Source: Bacteroidetes bacterium GWF2_35_48
GTDB taxonomy: Bacteria; Bacteroidota; Bacteroidia; Bacteroidales; GWF2-35-48
Assembly (NCBI GenBank): GCA_001769125.1
Contig: MEOG01000113.1
Span: 1 to 56,847 of the forward strand
Length of the DNA stretch: 56,847 bases
Direction of reading: 5' to 3'
Position numbers and translations under genes: made by a program. The notes beneath the pieces are model-generated. The model saw only the letters and a program-made list of their open reading frames with translations, did no database searches and was not told where the DNA came from. This document shows positions 25,038 through 36,700 of the stretch, piece by piece; the stretch's first letter is position 1, and each line of letters starts with the position of its first letter.

Positions 25038-28000
25038 TTATCGAATGCAGGAAATTTTCTTCAGATATACATTATTATCAATTTGCAGCCTTAACAGATA
25101 CGTTCCGTCAGCAAGTCCAAACTGCTTGGTTTCATACTGCATTTCATGTGATCCGGAAGTTTGTTTGCCATTCATCAGTACAGCAACTGCTTTGCCGTTC
25201 AGGTCGTAAAGTTCCAGTTTCACATGTGCATCAGCCGGTAAAGAATAATCAACAGTTATAAATTCGATAAAAGGATTGGGATAAATAGTAAATGAAAATT
25301 CCTTTTTCTCATTAACAGCTACGCTGATATTTGTGTTGATGAAAATTGCACCATCTGTTGAAGAAGTATCTACATAGAAATTAAGATTTGTAAATACAGT
25401 ATCTGAACCCCCGATAGTTATATTCTGATACGTTGACATCAGAGGCAATCCCGGTATATCAACTTTCATAGAATACGTATTTCCTTCGGGTAAGCCTGAA
25501 ACTTCATAATATCCGGTATCATTGGAAGTAGTATTGATTATTGGCTCATCATCCGGTTCCAGTTCAACATAAATTTCTGCTCCCGGAACAGGTTCGCCTA
25601 CGAGTTTTTCGCCCTGCATTGCAAAAGATCCTTTACCTCCGAAATCACCCAATGTGATATATCCGGAAAAAGAACCTGTAGGAACACCTACAGGCATTGT
25701 TACTTCAAACATGTGAACATTGAAATTATATGTGTTATCACAATCAACATTGATAGGTTGCGATTCTTCCCATGTTACAACACTATCAAGATAAGTAGAT
25801 AAAACTGTTGGAATTGTTGAATTATCCGTAACATTAATTTTTAAAAGATATTCTCCGAATTCAACATCCTGAAAAGCAAATGCAGCAGCAGTAACCGGCT
25901 GTGTATATATCAATTCAGCCTCCGTAACGTTTATTATCTTATATAATTCAGCGTTTGCTGCATTATCTGGAAATACGCCCCCGGAATAAACAACCGTTCC
26001 ACTCAGAGTTGAATTTGCTAATCCCGGAACAACAATATCCATTGAAGCAGTACAGTTATTTTCATCCGTTACAGTTACAGTTACCAAATACCCGCCACAA
26101 AGATTAGAAGCAGTTCCTGTAGTCTGGTTGTCTGACCAAAGATACGTATATGTTAGAGTTCCTCCTGTTGCAGTAACAGTTGCTGTTCCATCACATATAT
26201 TACAAGCAGATGTTGTAGCCGTTACGGTTATTGTAAGTGTATCAGGTTGTGTAACACTGAAAGTTAACGGGAATATACAACCATTAAAATCTGTTACTGA
26301 AACCGCATATAAAGTTCCGGCACAAATTCCTGTTAAACTGCTTTGCGATGAATTATCAAACCATGTATAGGTATAAGGACTCACTCCTCCCTGAACAGAA
26401 ATAATTGCTGTTCCATCACACAATCCATAACAAGAAACATTTGTTACAGAAATAGAAGCGGTCAGCTCATCCGGCTGAAGTACCTCTGCTGTTTCAACAA
26501 TCTCGCATGAATTTGCATCAATTACAGTAACTGAATATGTTCCTGCAGCAAGATCTGTAAAAACATTACCTGTTTGTGCACCCAGTCCGATATTAAATGT
26601 ATAATCCAAAGTTCCACCACCTGCAGTAGCTATAATTACGCCGTTTGCTGCTCCAAAGCAAATTGCATCTGTAACAGCTAACGACAAGGTTAATACAGCC
26701 GGTTCTGATAATACAACTGCAGCTCCTGTTACCACACAACCGTTAGCGTCTGTAATTTCAGGAGTGTACGTATCTGCAATTAATCCGGTAAAAATACCTG
26801 TTGTATTATTTAATGTTTGTGAAATCTGATATGTAATAGGAGGAGCTCCACCGCTTGAATAAACAGTTATAGCTCCATCAGAAGCTCCGTTACATAAAGC
26901 ATTTGTAACAACAACGCTGTCAATTAAAAAGTCGGTCAAAGGTTGTGTAATTTCTGCATTTGCATAAGCCATACAACCATTGTAATCGGTTACTGTTAAA
27001 CTGTAAATTCCAGCAGCCAAACCTGTCAAAGCAGAATCAGAAGTAGCAGGAGCGGTCCATTGGTATGTGTAAGGATAGGTACCACCAGCAGGCATTGCAG
27101 ATGCAGTTCCTGATGAATATCCATAACACAAAACATTGGTTGTTTGAGTTGTCAGAGTTAATTCGGATGGTTCTGTCAACTCAACAAGCTCCTGAGCCTG
27201 ACAGCCATTTGCGTCTGTAACAGTCAAGGTATAAGAAGCGGCTGGCAAATATTCAAACAAACCTGTTTCCTGCGGTATTGTTCCAATATCATAAACATAA
27301 GGAATTGTTCCACCAGTAACAGTTGCATTAATCATTCCATCTTCTGCCTGATAACAGGAAATATTCCCAGAAGTAACAGTAACAACAAGCGCATCAGGTT
27401 CTGTAATAATAACATCTGTGTCAGTTACAATACAGCCATTTGCATCTTTTACAGATGGGCTATATGTGCCGTCAATCAATCCGGTATACTGACTGGCTGA
27501 CCAGGTAAGACCTCCGTCAATACTATATTCTAAAGATCCAGTTCCACCGCTTGTGTAAATCATTGCAGCGCCATCTCCTGCGTCAAAGCAAGAAATATTC
27601 GTTGTTGTAACACTGTCAATTAAAAAGTCGGTCAAAGGTTGCGTAATTGCTGCAGTTGCAAAAGCTATACATCCGTTAAAATCTGTAACTGTCAAGCTAT
27701 AACTTCCGGCTGGTAAACCTGTCAAAGCTGAATCGGATGCAGCAGGAGCCCAAAGATAGGTGTAAGGATAAGTTCCTCCTACAGGCATTGCAGATGCAGT
27801 TCCTGTTGATGCGCCATAACACAGTACATTTGTTGTAAGTGTTGTTGCAGTTAATTCAGATGGTTCTGTTAATACAACAAGCTCCTGAGCCTGACAGCCA
27901 TTTGCGTCTGTAACAGTCAAAGTATAAGAAGCGGCTGGCAAATATTCAAACAAACCTGTTTCCTGCGGTATTGTTCCAATATCATAAACAAAAGGAGTTG

Positions 28001-31000
28001 TTCCTCCAGTAACAGATGCATTAATCATTCCATCTTCTGCCTGATAACAGGAAATATTTGCGGATGTAACAGTAACAGCTAGTGTGGCAGGTTCTGATAT
28101 GATTACATCTGCATCTGTTACGATACAGCCATTTGCATCTCTTACAGAAGGACTGTAGGTGCCGGCAATCAATCCGGTATACTGACTGGCTGACCAGGTA
28201 AGACCACCATCAATACTGTATTCTAAATAATAAGTTCCACCGCTTGTGTAAATCATTGCAGTGCCATCTCCGGCATCAAAGCAAGAAACATTCGTTGTTT
28301 TAACGCTATCAATTAAAAAGTCGGTCAAAGGCTGCGTAATTGCTGCAGTTGCAAAAGCTATACATCCGTTATAATCTGTAACTGTTAAGCTATAACTGCC
28401 GGCAACTAAGCTTGTCAAAGCTGAATCGGATGCAGCAGGAGTCCATTGGTATGTATAGGGATAAATTCCTCCAACAGGCATTGCAGATGCTGTTCCTGTT
28501 GCAGCACCATAACACAGTACATTTGTTGTTTGTGTTGTTGTGGTCAGAACAGCAGGTTCTGTAATTACAATATCAGTAGCAGTAACCATACAGTTATTGA
28601 TATCTTTAACAACTGGCATATAAGTATTGGGAGCTAAATAATCGAAACTGTTAATTTGTACGAAAGAAATACCACCGTCAATAGAATAATAATAATCGGG
28701 TGTACCTCCTGTTACATTTAATATAATTGAGCCGTCGGATTGTCCATAGCAAAGAACATCTGAAACTATAGGAGTAATAACAATCTGGTCGGGTTGTGTT
28801 ACAACATAAGAATCGGTTTTAGTACAGCTATTCTCATCGGTAACTGTAATTGTATATGTTCCAGCACCAATATTAAATAAAGAATAATCCGTACTATTAT
28901 CCGACCATAAATAATTCATCGTACCCGTGCCACCTGAAATCCAAGCAGAAACACCTGCTGTATTTTCGCCATAGCATAAAACTGCTGAAATTTGAGAAAA
29001 ACTGATTGTTATATCCTGAGGTTGCAGTATCGTTGCGTTTCCGATACTTTGCGTACATTCATTGGCATCTTTAACGACTAAAGAATAATTTCCTGCTGTG
29101 AGTCCTGAAACAACATCACTGCTTGAAAATGTAGCTCCGCCATCTACAGAATAAGAATAAGGAGGAGTACCACCAGAAGCATAAAATGTAATGTATCCGC
29201 TATTTCCACCGTAACATGTTACATTTACAGGAACTGCTGCTGCCTGAAGCTCGCTTTGCGGTCCAAATATTTCTACTGTTCCAAAATATTGAGGGCAGAA
29301 AGAAGCATTAGCTTTAGACTTTTCACCGCCAATAAAAACTGATCCTGTTGTAACATAAATATCGTAAATTCCCGGCCATAAATTCTCGAACACGTTCGAC
29401 TCCTGCCATCCCTCTGAATCTAAAGAATAAGACAAGGGACCATCGCCCCCTGAAGCATTTATAGTAATACTGCCATTTTCTTCATTATAGCATGAAACAT
29501 GTGTAACATCAGCACTTTCATAAATAATAGGCAAGGGTTCTGTTATTGTTACACTGCCTGTTTTCTCACAACTATTTTCGTCTGTAATAGTGAACGTGTA
29601 TGTACCGGCTGCAAGTCCCCAACGATCAAAACTAGTATTATAATCATTCCATACAATATAATAACCAAAATTTGCTTTAGGTGCGCTGTTATTTTCATAA
29701 ATCCAATCTGAACCTTTATTCGTTCCTTGTCCTCCAGAACCCGGCGTGCCACCCCAAACATTCGGAATGCTAATAGACCCACTATTTTCGCCAAAACAGG
29801 CTACGTTTACACTATCAATTGAATACGTAATAGGATCAGGTTCATTAACCGTATAACTTTGAATTTTTACACAGTTAAAATCATCTGTAAAAGTAAGCGT
29901 ATAAGTTCCTGCTTCGAGATTGGAAATCATTTCTGTTGTAGCACCGTTTGACCATAAATAAGTCAAGCCCGCTTTTGCCATACCACCTGCCGAAACCATA
30001 ATTTCACCATCAGAGACTCCATTGCAGGAAACATGAGTAATATTATCTATTAAAATGTATTCAGATGGATTTGAGACAGCTACCGAATCAATCATCTGAC
30101 ATCCAATAGCGTCTGTAACAGTAACTGTATATACTCCCACTCCTACCATATCAATGGTATCGTCTTCCACTAAATTACTCCAGATAAAACTATAAGGTGC
30201 TGTACCATTTGTTGGGCTAACAGAAACCATTCCGTTAGCCAATTGACAAGAAGCCTGAATTGTAGAAAAGCCCAAATAAATATCAGGCACTCCTTCAAGG
30301 TAAATATTTTCATTGTATTCACAAGCCAACGCATCTGTAACTTTATAGCTATATTCTCCAGCCGGAATATCAATCAGGTCTGCTGTAATACCATTTATAG
30401 AAGAATTATCCACATTCTCCCAGTAATACGTGTAAGAACCAGTACCTCCGTAAGCAGAAACAAAAACTTCACCATCAGAAGTATTACCGCACAACGGACT
30501 GCTTGTTGATAAAACTTCAAAACCTATATATTCAGGATTATCCAAAATAATAGTTCGATATTCTGTACAACCATTATAATCATAAACCTCTAAATAATAT
30601 TCACCGGCTATTGCATTCTGCAAATCTTCTGTATATCCGGAACTTGGACCATTCCAGTAATATTCATAAGGAGCTGTTCCCCCGGTAACCGTAACATCAA
30701 TCATTCCTGTGTATGAGTCATAACAAGTAGGCTGTGTTAATACATACGTAACATTCAAAACTTCGGGCAAAATAATATTTTCTGATTTCACTGTCTGACA
30801 ACCCAGAGTATCGGTTACGGTTATGCTGTATGTGCCTTCAGAGAGCGAATAAATTCCCGCGCCTGTTTCATTATTACTCCATAAATTAGAGTAACCGGGC
30901 GTTCCTCCTGAAACCGATATCCACATAGAACCGCTATTAGTTCCATTATTGCAATAAATATCATTTTTATATAATTCAACATTTAAAACAGAAGGTTCTG

Positions 31001-33173
31001 AAATTTTAATAAGCTGTACAACACTGCATAAGTTTTCATCTGTTACAGTAATATAATAATCGCCGGCAGGAACATTTTTAATAGTATCTTCTGTTGCTGC
31101 ATTAGACCAACTATACGCGTAAGTTCCAACAGGGTTAATTACTGTTACCCAAGCCTTGCCTGTAAGATCGCCAAAACACAAGGGTTCTGTTTTTGATATT
31201 ACAATTTCAGGAGCAGTGCTGCTGTTCAATGCAACTTGCTCAACAAGCGAACACATATTGGCATCAGTTATTGTTACCTGATATGTTCCATAATCAAGAT
31301 CTGAGGCAAAGGTTCCTGTAACTCCGGGTAAATTTTCCCAATTATAAGTATATGGATAAACACCTCCCTGTACAGTTAATGTTATTGAACCGTCAGCATT
31401 TCCGCAGGATGGATTAACTGAATCAACAAGTACATTCAATGCATCATTATTAGTTATGATTGTTGAAAATGTTTCATTGCAATTGTTGTTATCTGTTACA
31501 TAATAATAATAAGTCCCGGCATTAAGATTGCTGATAGCAGGTGTTGAAGTACCCGTACTCCATGAGAAAGAATATCCGGGTGTACCACCGCTGATTTGAG
31601 CAAAACTGGTTCCGTCTGTACCTCCATAACATTTAGGATTTGTATTTGTAAACGTAACTTCAAGAGCAGGAGCCTGACCAACCGTAATACTTTCTGTTGT
31701 TTGGCACGAACTTGCATCTGTTATTACAACCGTATGCAAGCCTGCTCCCGGTTGATACCAGTTGTCGCCAAAATAACTGTCATTATCCCAATTATAAGAA
31801 TAAGACGGTACGCCTCCTGAAGCTTCAACCCAAACACTTCCTCCCGATGTAGAATTTGCGCAGGGAATATCTGTTTTAAAAATGGATACAGTTACAGGAT
31901 ATTGAGGTTGAATAAGCGTAACAGAGCCTATTGTTTTACAATTGTCCCCATCTGTAACAGTAACTGAATAAAAACCCGCTGCAGCATTTGTCAAAACAGA
32001 ATCCGTTGTATTATCTGACCATAAATAGATATAAGTAGGTATCCCACTCGTTACAGACACATAAGCAGAACCATCTGCTGCTCCAAAACATGGTTGTTTC
32101 GTAATATTCGTTAAAATAACCGGTCCGTTAGTATTGCTTAATTCAGCATTTGCAACTCCGGTAAATCCGGTCGCATCAGTTACTGTAACTGTATAAAAAC
32201 CCGAACCAAGATTAGAAATTGTTGCAGTTGTAGAATTTGAAGGATCATTCCATAAAAAAGAAAACGGTTCTACTGCGCCACTTAAAACTTCAGCAGTAAT
32301 AGTGCCATTATTGACCCCGCAATCAGGTGTTGTGCTTAATAAATTAAAGGCAATAGGCTCTCTTTTTAAAACGATAGTGCCATTAAGATCATGTTCTGAC
32401 CCACTGCCCATATTGCCCGAAATGTGCCAGGGAATAATTTTGTCTCCTACAGCATTCGACTCAATAGTAACATTTACAGAAACCTCTCTATAGAGCTGTT
32501 CATTTGTTACAAAAAAAGAAAAACCGGGATAAGTAACACTGCCATCGGAAGTAAAACTTAAAGTTAAAATTTGTCCGGGTTGACCAGTAAAATCTATTGT
32601 ACCCAGACCTGCTGCTTCCCATAAGATCGTACCCATAGTGCCTTCACCATCATAAATTCTTATTTGATCACAACAACTTTCAGTCTCATAATTACCTTTA
32701 ATATGGGTACTAAAAGAAGGATCTGCGTAAATTACGGTATACCCGGTAAGGTTGTCATAATATTGTCCGGTCATGCAACCATTATGCGAGCATAAATATG
32801 CGCCCTGACCTGCAGTAAATGAATTAAACCCATTCGTTGGCGTTTGTATGAGCGGATATGAACTTCCGCTATTAGAATTCGTACCCCACGAAACAGTGTT
32901 CCCTGAAATTGAATTCATTACTAAAGAAGAACCGGGCATTGGATTGCTTGCATAATTTACTGTAAGCCCAGCCGGCAAAGTAATAGCAACCGAGTCGGGA
33001 AGCTCATTCCCATTACTGTTCAATGACATCTGAAAAATCAAATCCATTGTAGTACCGGGAACATATTCGTCAGAACACTCAATTGTTGAGCCTGACAGAC
33101 TCGGTACTGTTTGCGCAAACAAAACAAGGTTGCTCAAAAAAAATAACATTAAAAATAGTTGAACTTTTCTCAT
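25038..33173 (-). CDS. Giant SprB-repeat adhesin with CUB-like insert and T9SS type A sorting domain
   Basis: This 2711-residue exported protein has a signal peptide (1-21, ending VLFAQ) and an N-terminal beta-sandwich (about 25-280) into which a CUB-like module is inserted (about 140-222, CCDQIRIYDGEG, TLSFTSDGSVTYPGF). I count 27 SprB-type repeats of about 75-80 residues (about 284-2388), each opening with a cysteine in a C-x-G-x-x-DG motif and closing with VTVTD-x-x-GC. Two carboxypeptidase-regulatory-like modules (about 2388-2610) and a type A sorting domain (about 2625-2711, starting FTIYPNPF) follow. SprB repeats occur in cell-surface adhesins of gliding Bacteroidota. Repeats at residues about 1540-2080 form a recent three-domain duplication. 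It is divergent from the larger adhesin gene. Confidence 0.92.
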   Translation of the reverse strand: MRKVQLFLMLFFLSNLVLFAQTVPSLSGSTIECSDEYVPGTTMDLIFQMSLNSNGNELPDSVAITLPAGLTVNYASNPMPGSSLVMNSISGNTVSWGTNSNSGSSYPLIQTPTNGFNSFTAGQGAYLCSHNGCMTGQYYDNLTGYTVIYADPSFSTHIKGNYETESCCDQIRIYDGEGTMGTILWEAAGLGTIDFTGQPGQILTLSFTSDGSVTYPGFSFFVTNEQLYREVSVNVTIESNAVGDKIIPWHISGNMGSGSEHDLNGTIVLKREPIAFNLLSTTPDCGVNNGTITAEVLSGAVEPFSFLWNDPSNSTTATISNLGSGFYTVTVTDATGFTGVANAELSNTNGPVILTNITKQPCFGAADGSAYVSVTSGIPTYIYLWSDNTTDSVLTNAAAGFYSVTVTDGDNCKTIGSVTLIQPQYPVTVSIFKTDIPCANSTSGGSVWVEASGGVPSYSYNWDNDSYFGDNWYQPGAGLHTVVITDASSCQTTESITVGQAPALEVTFTNTNPKCYGGTDGTSFAQISGGTPGYSFSWSTGTSTPAISNLNAGTYYYYVTDNNNCNETFSTIITNNDALNVLVDSVNPSCGNADGSITLTVQGGVYPYTYNWENLPGVTGTFASDLDYGTYQVTITDANMCSLVEQVALNSSTAPEIVISKTEPLCFGDLTGKAWVTVINPVGTYAYSWSNAATEDTIKNVPAGDYYITVTDENLCSVVQLIKISEPSVLNVELYKNDIYCNNGTNSGSMWISVSGGTPGYSNLWSNNETGAGIYSLSEGTYSITVTDTLGCQTVKSENIILPEVLNVTYVLTQPTCYDSYTGMIDVTVTGGTAPYEYYWNGPSSGYTEDLQNAIAGEYYLEVYDYNGCTEYRTIILDNPEYIGFEVLSTSSPLCGNTSDGEVFVSAYGGTGSYTYYWENVDNSSINGITADLIDIPAGEYSYKVTDALACEYNENIYLEGVPDIYLGFSTIQASCQLANGMVSVSPTNGTAPYSFIWSNLVEDDTIDMVGVGVYTVTVTDAIGCQMIDSVAVSNPSEYILIDNITHVSCNGVSDGEIMVSAGGMAKAGLTYLWSNGATTEMISNLEAGTYTLTFTDDFNCVKIQSYTVNEPDPITYSIDSVNVACFGENSGSISIPNVWGGTPGSGGQGTNKGSDWIYENNSAPKANFGYYIVWNDYNTSFDRWGLAAGTYTFTITDENSCEKTGSVTITEPLPIIYESADVTHVSCYNEENGSITINASGGDGPLSYSLDSEGWQESNVFENLWPGIYDIYVTTGSVFIGGEKSKANASFCPQYFGTVEIFGPQSELQAAAVPVNVTCYGGNSGYITFYASGGTPPYSYSVDGGATFSSSDVVSGLTAGNYSLVVKDANECTQSIGNATILQPQDITISFSQISAVLCYGENTAGVSAWISGGTGTMNYLWSDNSTDYSLFNIGAGTYTITVTDENSCTKTDSYVVTQPDQIVITPIVSDVLCYGQSDGSIILNVTGGTPDYYYSIDGGISFVQINSFDYLAPNTYMPVVKDINNCMVTATDIVITEPAVLTTTTQTTNVLCYGAATGTASAMPVGGIYPYTYQWTPAASDSALTSLVAGSYSLTVTDYNGCIAFATAAITQPLTDFLIDSVKTTNVSCFDAGDGTAMIYTSGGTYYLEYSIDGGLTWSASQYTGLIAGTYSPSVRDANGCIVTDADVIISEPATLAVTVTSANISCYQAEDGMINASVTGGTTPFVYDIGTIPQETGLFEYLPAASYTLTVTDANGCQAQELVVLTEPSELTATTLTTNVLCYGASTGTASAMPVGGTYPYTYLWAPAASDSALTGLPAGSYSLTVTDFNGCIAFATAAITQPLTDFLIDSVTTTNISCFDAGDGAAMIYTSGGTGSLEYSIDGGLTWSASQYTGLIDGTYSPSVKDANGCIVTDTDVIITEPDALVVTVTSGNISCYQAEDGMINATVTGGTIPYVYDIGTIPQETGLFEYLPAASYTLTVTDANGCQAQELVELTEPSELTLTTQTTNVLCYGYSSGTASAMPAGGTYPYTYQWTAPATSDSALTGLAAGIYSLTVTDYNGCMAYANAEITQPLTDFLIDSVVVTNALCNGASDGAITVYSSGGAPPITYQISQTLNNTTGIFTGLIADTYTPEITDANGCVVTGAAVVLSEPAVLTLSLAVTDAICFGAANGVIIATAGGGTLDYTFNIGLGAQTGNVFTDLAAGTYSVTVIDANSCEIVETAEVLQPDELTASISVTNVSCYGLCDGTAIISVQGGVSPYTYTWFDNSSQSSLTGICAGTLYAVSVTDFNGCIFPLTFSVTQPDTLTITVTATTSACNICDGTATVTATGGTLTYTYLWSDNQTTGTASNLCGGYLVTVTVTDENNCTASMDIVVPGLANSTLSGTVVYSGGVFPDNAANAELYKIINVTEAELIYTQPVTAAAFAFQDVEFGEYLLKINVTDNSTIPTVLSTYLDSVVTWEESQPINVDCDNTYNFNVHMFEVTMPVGVPTGSFSGYITLGDFGGKGSFAMQGEKLVGEPVPGAEIYVELEPDDEPIINTTSNDTGYYEVSGLPEGNTYSMKVDIPGLPLMSTYQNITIGGSDTVFTNLNFYVDTSSTDGAIFINTNISVAVNEKKEFSFTIYPNPFIEFITVDYSLPADAHVKLELYDLNGKAVAVLMNGKQTSGSHEMQYETKQFGLADGTYLLRLQIDNNVYLKKISCIR
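26925..28560 (-). repeat. 2.3 copies of a 693-696-bp three-domain coding repeat
   Basis: The marker GTCGGTCAAA recurs at 26931, 27627 and 28320, giving periods of 696 and 693 bp. Each unit encodes three consecutive SprB-type domains, with cores VLCYG, SCFDAGDG and ISCYQAEDG. The protein copies are nearly identical, including PQETGLFEYLPAASYTLTV in the two full units; the third copy contains mainly the first domain. Confidence 0.85.
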
Positions 33174-33702
33174 TTGATTTAAAATTAAATTGGTTTATAT
33201 TTTTGTTTATTTATCTCTTATTTAAAATGCAAATTTATATTTTGATTTTTTTATATTGTAAATTTCTCTGAAAAAAAACAAAAACCTGAAATATATCATA
33301 TTTCCAAGTAAATAACCATTTCTAAAATTCAAAATGTATGCAGAGATAGCTTTTGAGTTGTTTACTGGAAAATGAACTAATTTTCAAGACCCCAAATATA
33401 TAAAAAGGTTGCAAATTTACATGGGTTTTTATACCCATTTTATTACCATTTATAAAACGCGAAAAAAATATTATTAAAACTGGGGCTTTTTACCCATTGT
33501 ATGAAGCAACCAAAAGCCCTGTTTTACTGTCTTTCAAATATGATAACTTATTCTTTCATTTTAATAACATTTTTTTTGAATTGTTCAACACAAAATCAAA
33601 TTTTTATTTTCAAAGAAATTTCTTTATTTTTGTAGGTTATATGTATTGTAAAATGAAAAATAACAGACTTGAATTGTCTAAAAAAATATTAAATCAAAGC
33701 TT
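33174..33702. promoter_or_regulatory. Divergent control region between two giant adhesin genes
   Basis: This 529-bp AT-rich interval holds the start signals of both adhesin genes. Two copies of TGGG-N8-CCCA occur at 33422-33437 and 33481-33496, 59 bp apart and matching at 16 of 20 positions across the wider element; they look like paired operators. A -7-like TATTTTTG lies at 33625-33632 for the rightward gene but lacks a -33 TTG at normal spacing. A minus-strand TAAATTTG (33237-33230) is similarly isolated. A 21-codon frame from 33641 ends at 33706, overlapping the adhesin start. No other gene is supported. Confidence 0.45.
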
Positions 33703-36700
33703 ATGAACTTCCTGAAAAATTTTATTTGGCTGGTTTCTTTTATATTACTTTGCAATTTGGTTTTTGCGCAAACGCCATTAAATAATGCAAATAAGCCTAT
33801 TAAAAAAAAGATAAGCAAAGTTATCTATGATACTGGTGAACAAGAATCGGCGAAAGCAGCTTTTACAATAACAGCATCACCAACAAATACCTGTCCCGGA
33901 TTGTGTGAAGGAACTATTAGAATTGAATTGGCATCTGGGACACCTGTTTATCCAGTAACGCTATTACTTGGGCATGGTGTATTTTACCCGAGTTATTCCT
34001 ATCCTCCTGTAACAATTAACGATGCAAGCGGATTTCCCTACACTTTTACTGGTCTTTGTGGCTCTGGAATAGCCTATGGAATAAAAGCATTTGACGCTGA
34101 GGGCACTACAAGGTATATAAATAATATTCCCATTGTTGAATATAGTGAAATGCAGGTTATAGATGAAGTTGTTATTGAACCGCTTTGCAATGGCGATAAT
34201 AATGGAAGCATTTTAATTAACAACATTAACAATGCAAATTACCCGATTGATTATATATGGAACAGAGGAGATTTTGACACAGAAGTTGACGTTATACCAC
34301 TTACAAATGTTGAAGAAGGACAATGGATTGTTACAGTAACAGATGCAGAAGGTTGTGTTAAAAGTTTTACTTATGACATAACTGCACCTGTTCTTTTGAC
34401 TTTGCCAGATACACATCGAAATATTCAATGTAAAGGAAATTGCGATGGATTTATTCATATAAATCCTACTGGTGGCACATTGCCCTATACAGTAATTTGG
34501 GCTGATGGTCCCTCTGACCTGAACAGAGACAATTTATGCCCTAACACCTATTCTGTAACTGTAACGGATGACCATAATTGTTCTGTTAACAATTCATGGA
34601 CTCTTACTGAACCCGAACAGGCTCTTTTTGCCCAAATAGCATCCTTTTCAAACCCTACTTGTCCTGATTTAAACAATGGAACAGTTACCGGAACCGGAAC
34701 CGGCGGTACACGACCCTATACCTTTACATGGAGTTTTGGAGGTCCTTATACTGTTGATTCTATTGCAACAGGACTAACCGCAATGTGTATTACTCTTAAC
34801 CTTTCTGATGCAAATGATTGTCCCGCACTTCCTGTTGAACAATGCCTTGCCCCCCCCACACTTCCCGATGCCGATGCATTCAACAACGGACCCAAATGCG
34901 ATGGAGCAAGCTTAACTCTTTCCTCAAGTGGTGGAGATACATACCATTGGGAAGGTCCTAATGCTTTTGAATCTGATGAACAAAATCCGGTAATAAACCC
35001 GGTTACAGAAGCAGCATTCGGAACATATACCGTAACTGTTACAAATACCACCACGAATTGTTCTTCTACTGCAACAACGGATGTTGTTATAAATCCTTTG
35101 CCAACAGTTACACCTTTAAGCAATAGCCCTGTGTGTGTTGGAGAAGATATTAATCTTATTTCAAACGGGGGTATTAGTTATCAATGGAGTGGACCTGATA
35201 GCTTTGTTTCAGGTAACCAAAACCCTACAAGTGCCAGTGCCACTTTATTGGATGCAGGAACTTATCATGTAACTGTTATAGATGCTAACGGTTGCCAGGC
35301 AACCGCCTCGACAGATGTAGTTGTAAATGAACTTCCCAATGCTATTGCAGGGAACAATGGCCCTATATGCGCCGAGCAAACTCTGAATTTAACTTCTGGA
35401 GGGGGTACTAATTATTCGTGGAGCGGGCCACTTTTTTTTACTTCTCTTTTTCAGAACCCAAGCATTACCGGTGCTACAGAAGCAAATGCAGGTGTTTATA
35501 CTGTCATAGTTACAGATGGAAACGGGTGTGAGGCAACCGCAACAACCAATGTAGTAATAAATGAACTTCCCACGGCTACGATAGGGAGCAACAGCCCTGT
35601 TTGCGTGGGGCAAAGCCTGAACCTTACTGCCGGTGGTGGTACGTCTTATGACTGGGACGGTCCCAATCTGGGTACCACAACACAAAACCCAATAATTAAC
35701 CCTGTTGCGCTGTCTGATGCAGGAACCTATTCTGTTACAGTTTCAGAATCGGGTTGTTCAAAAACACTAACTACAGATGTAACAGTGAACCCGATTCCTG
35801 ACATTACCGCGAATCCATTAGCGCAAACTATTTGCAGTGGAGATGCAACAAGTATTGCTTTAAGCTCAAGCACACCAGGTGCTACTTTTACATGGACAGT
35901 TGTTCAAAATGGTGTAACAGGAGCTACAGCCTGTAATGTCGCTTGTGGAAATAATATAGGACAAACACTTACATACTCTGACGTACCAGGAACAGCAACC
36001 TATACTGTTACACCTTCTGCAAATAATTGTTCCGGAACAAGTCCTGCGACTGTTGTTATTACAGTAAGTCCTATATCTGTCGGAGGCACAGCATCTGCTG
36101 CCCCCAACCCGATATGCACAGGTTCAAACACAACTTTAACATTAGCAGGTTATACAGGAGCAATACAATGGCAATCATCACCCGACGGGTCTGCATGGAC
36201 AAATATTGCAGGAGCAACAACAACACCTTATACTACTACAGGTGGTATTACTGCTACAACTTATTACAGAGCTGTAGTTACAAGCGGAGTTTGCTCTTCT
36301 GCAAATTCAACTTCGGTAACGGTAACAGTAAGTCCTCTTTCAGTGGGAGGTACGGCATCAGCAGATCCTAATCCAGTATGCACAGGGTCAAACACTACAT
36401 TAACACTTGCCGGTTACACGGGTACAATACAATGGCAGTCATCACCCGATGGGTCTGCATGGTCAAATATTGCAGGGGCAACAACAACACCTTATACTAC
36501 TGCAGGTGGTATTACTGCTACAACTTATTACAGGGCGGTTGTAACGAGTGGAACATGTTCACCTGCAAATTCTACCACTGTAACAGTAACAGTAAGTCCT
36601 CTTTCAGTGGGGGGAACAGCATCGGCAGCCCCTAATCCTGTATGTACCGGGTCAAACACTACATTAACACTTGTCGGTTATACCGGAACAATACAATGGC

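Noticed and set aside
33497-33640. Upstream part of a 69-codon frame before the giant adhesin
   Set aside because: It is rich in F, N and Y as expected for AT-rich noncoding DNA, and lies upstream of the probable transcription start; only the last 21 codons are worth noting.
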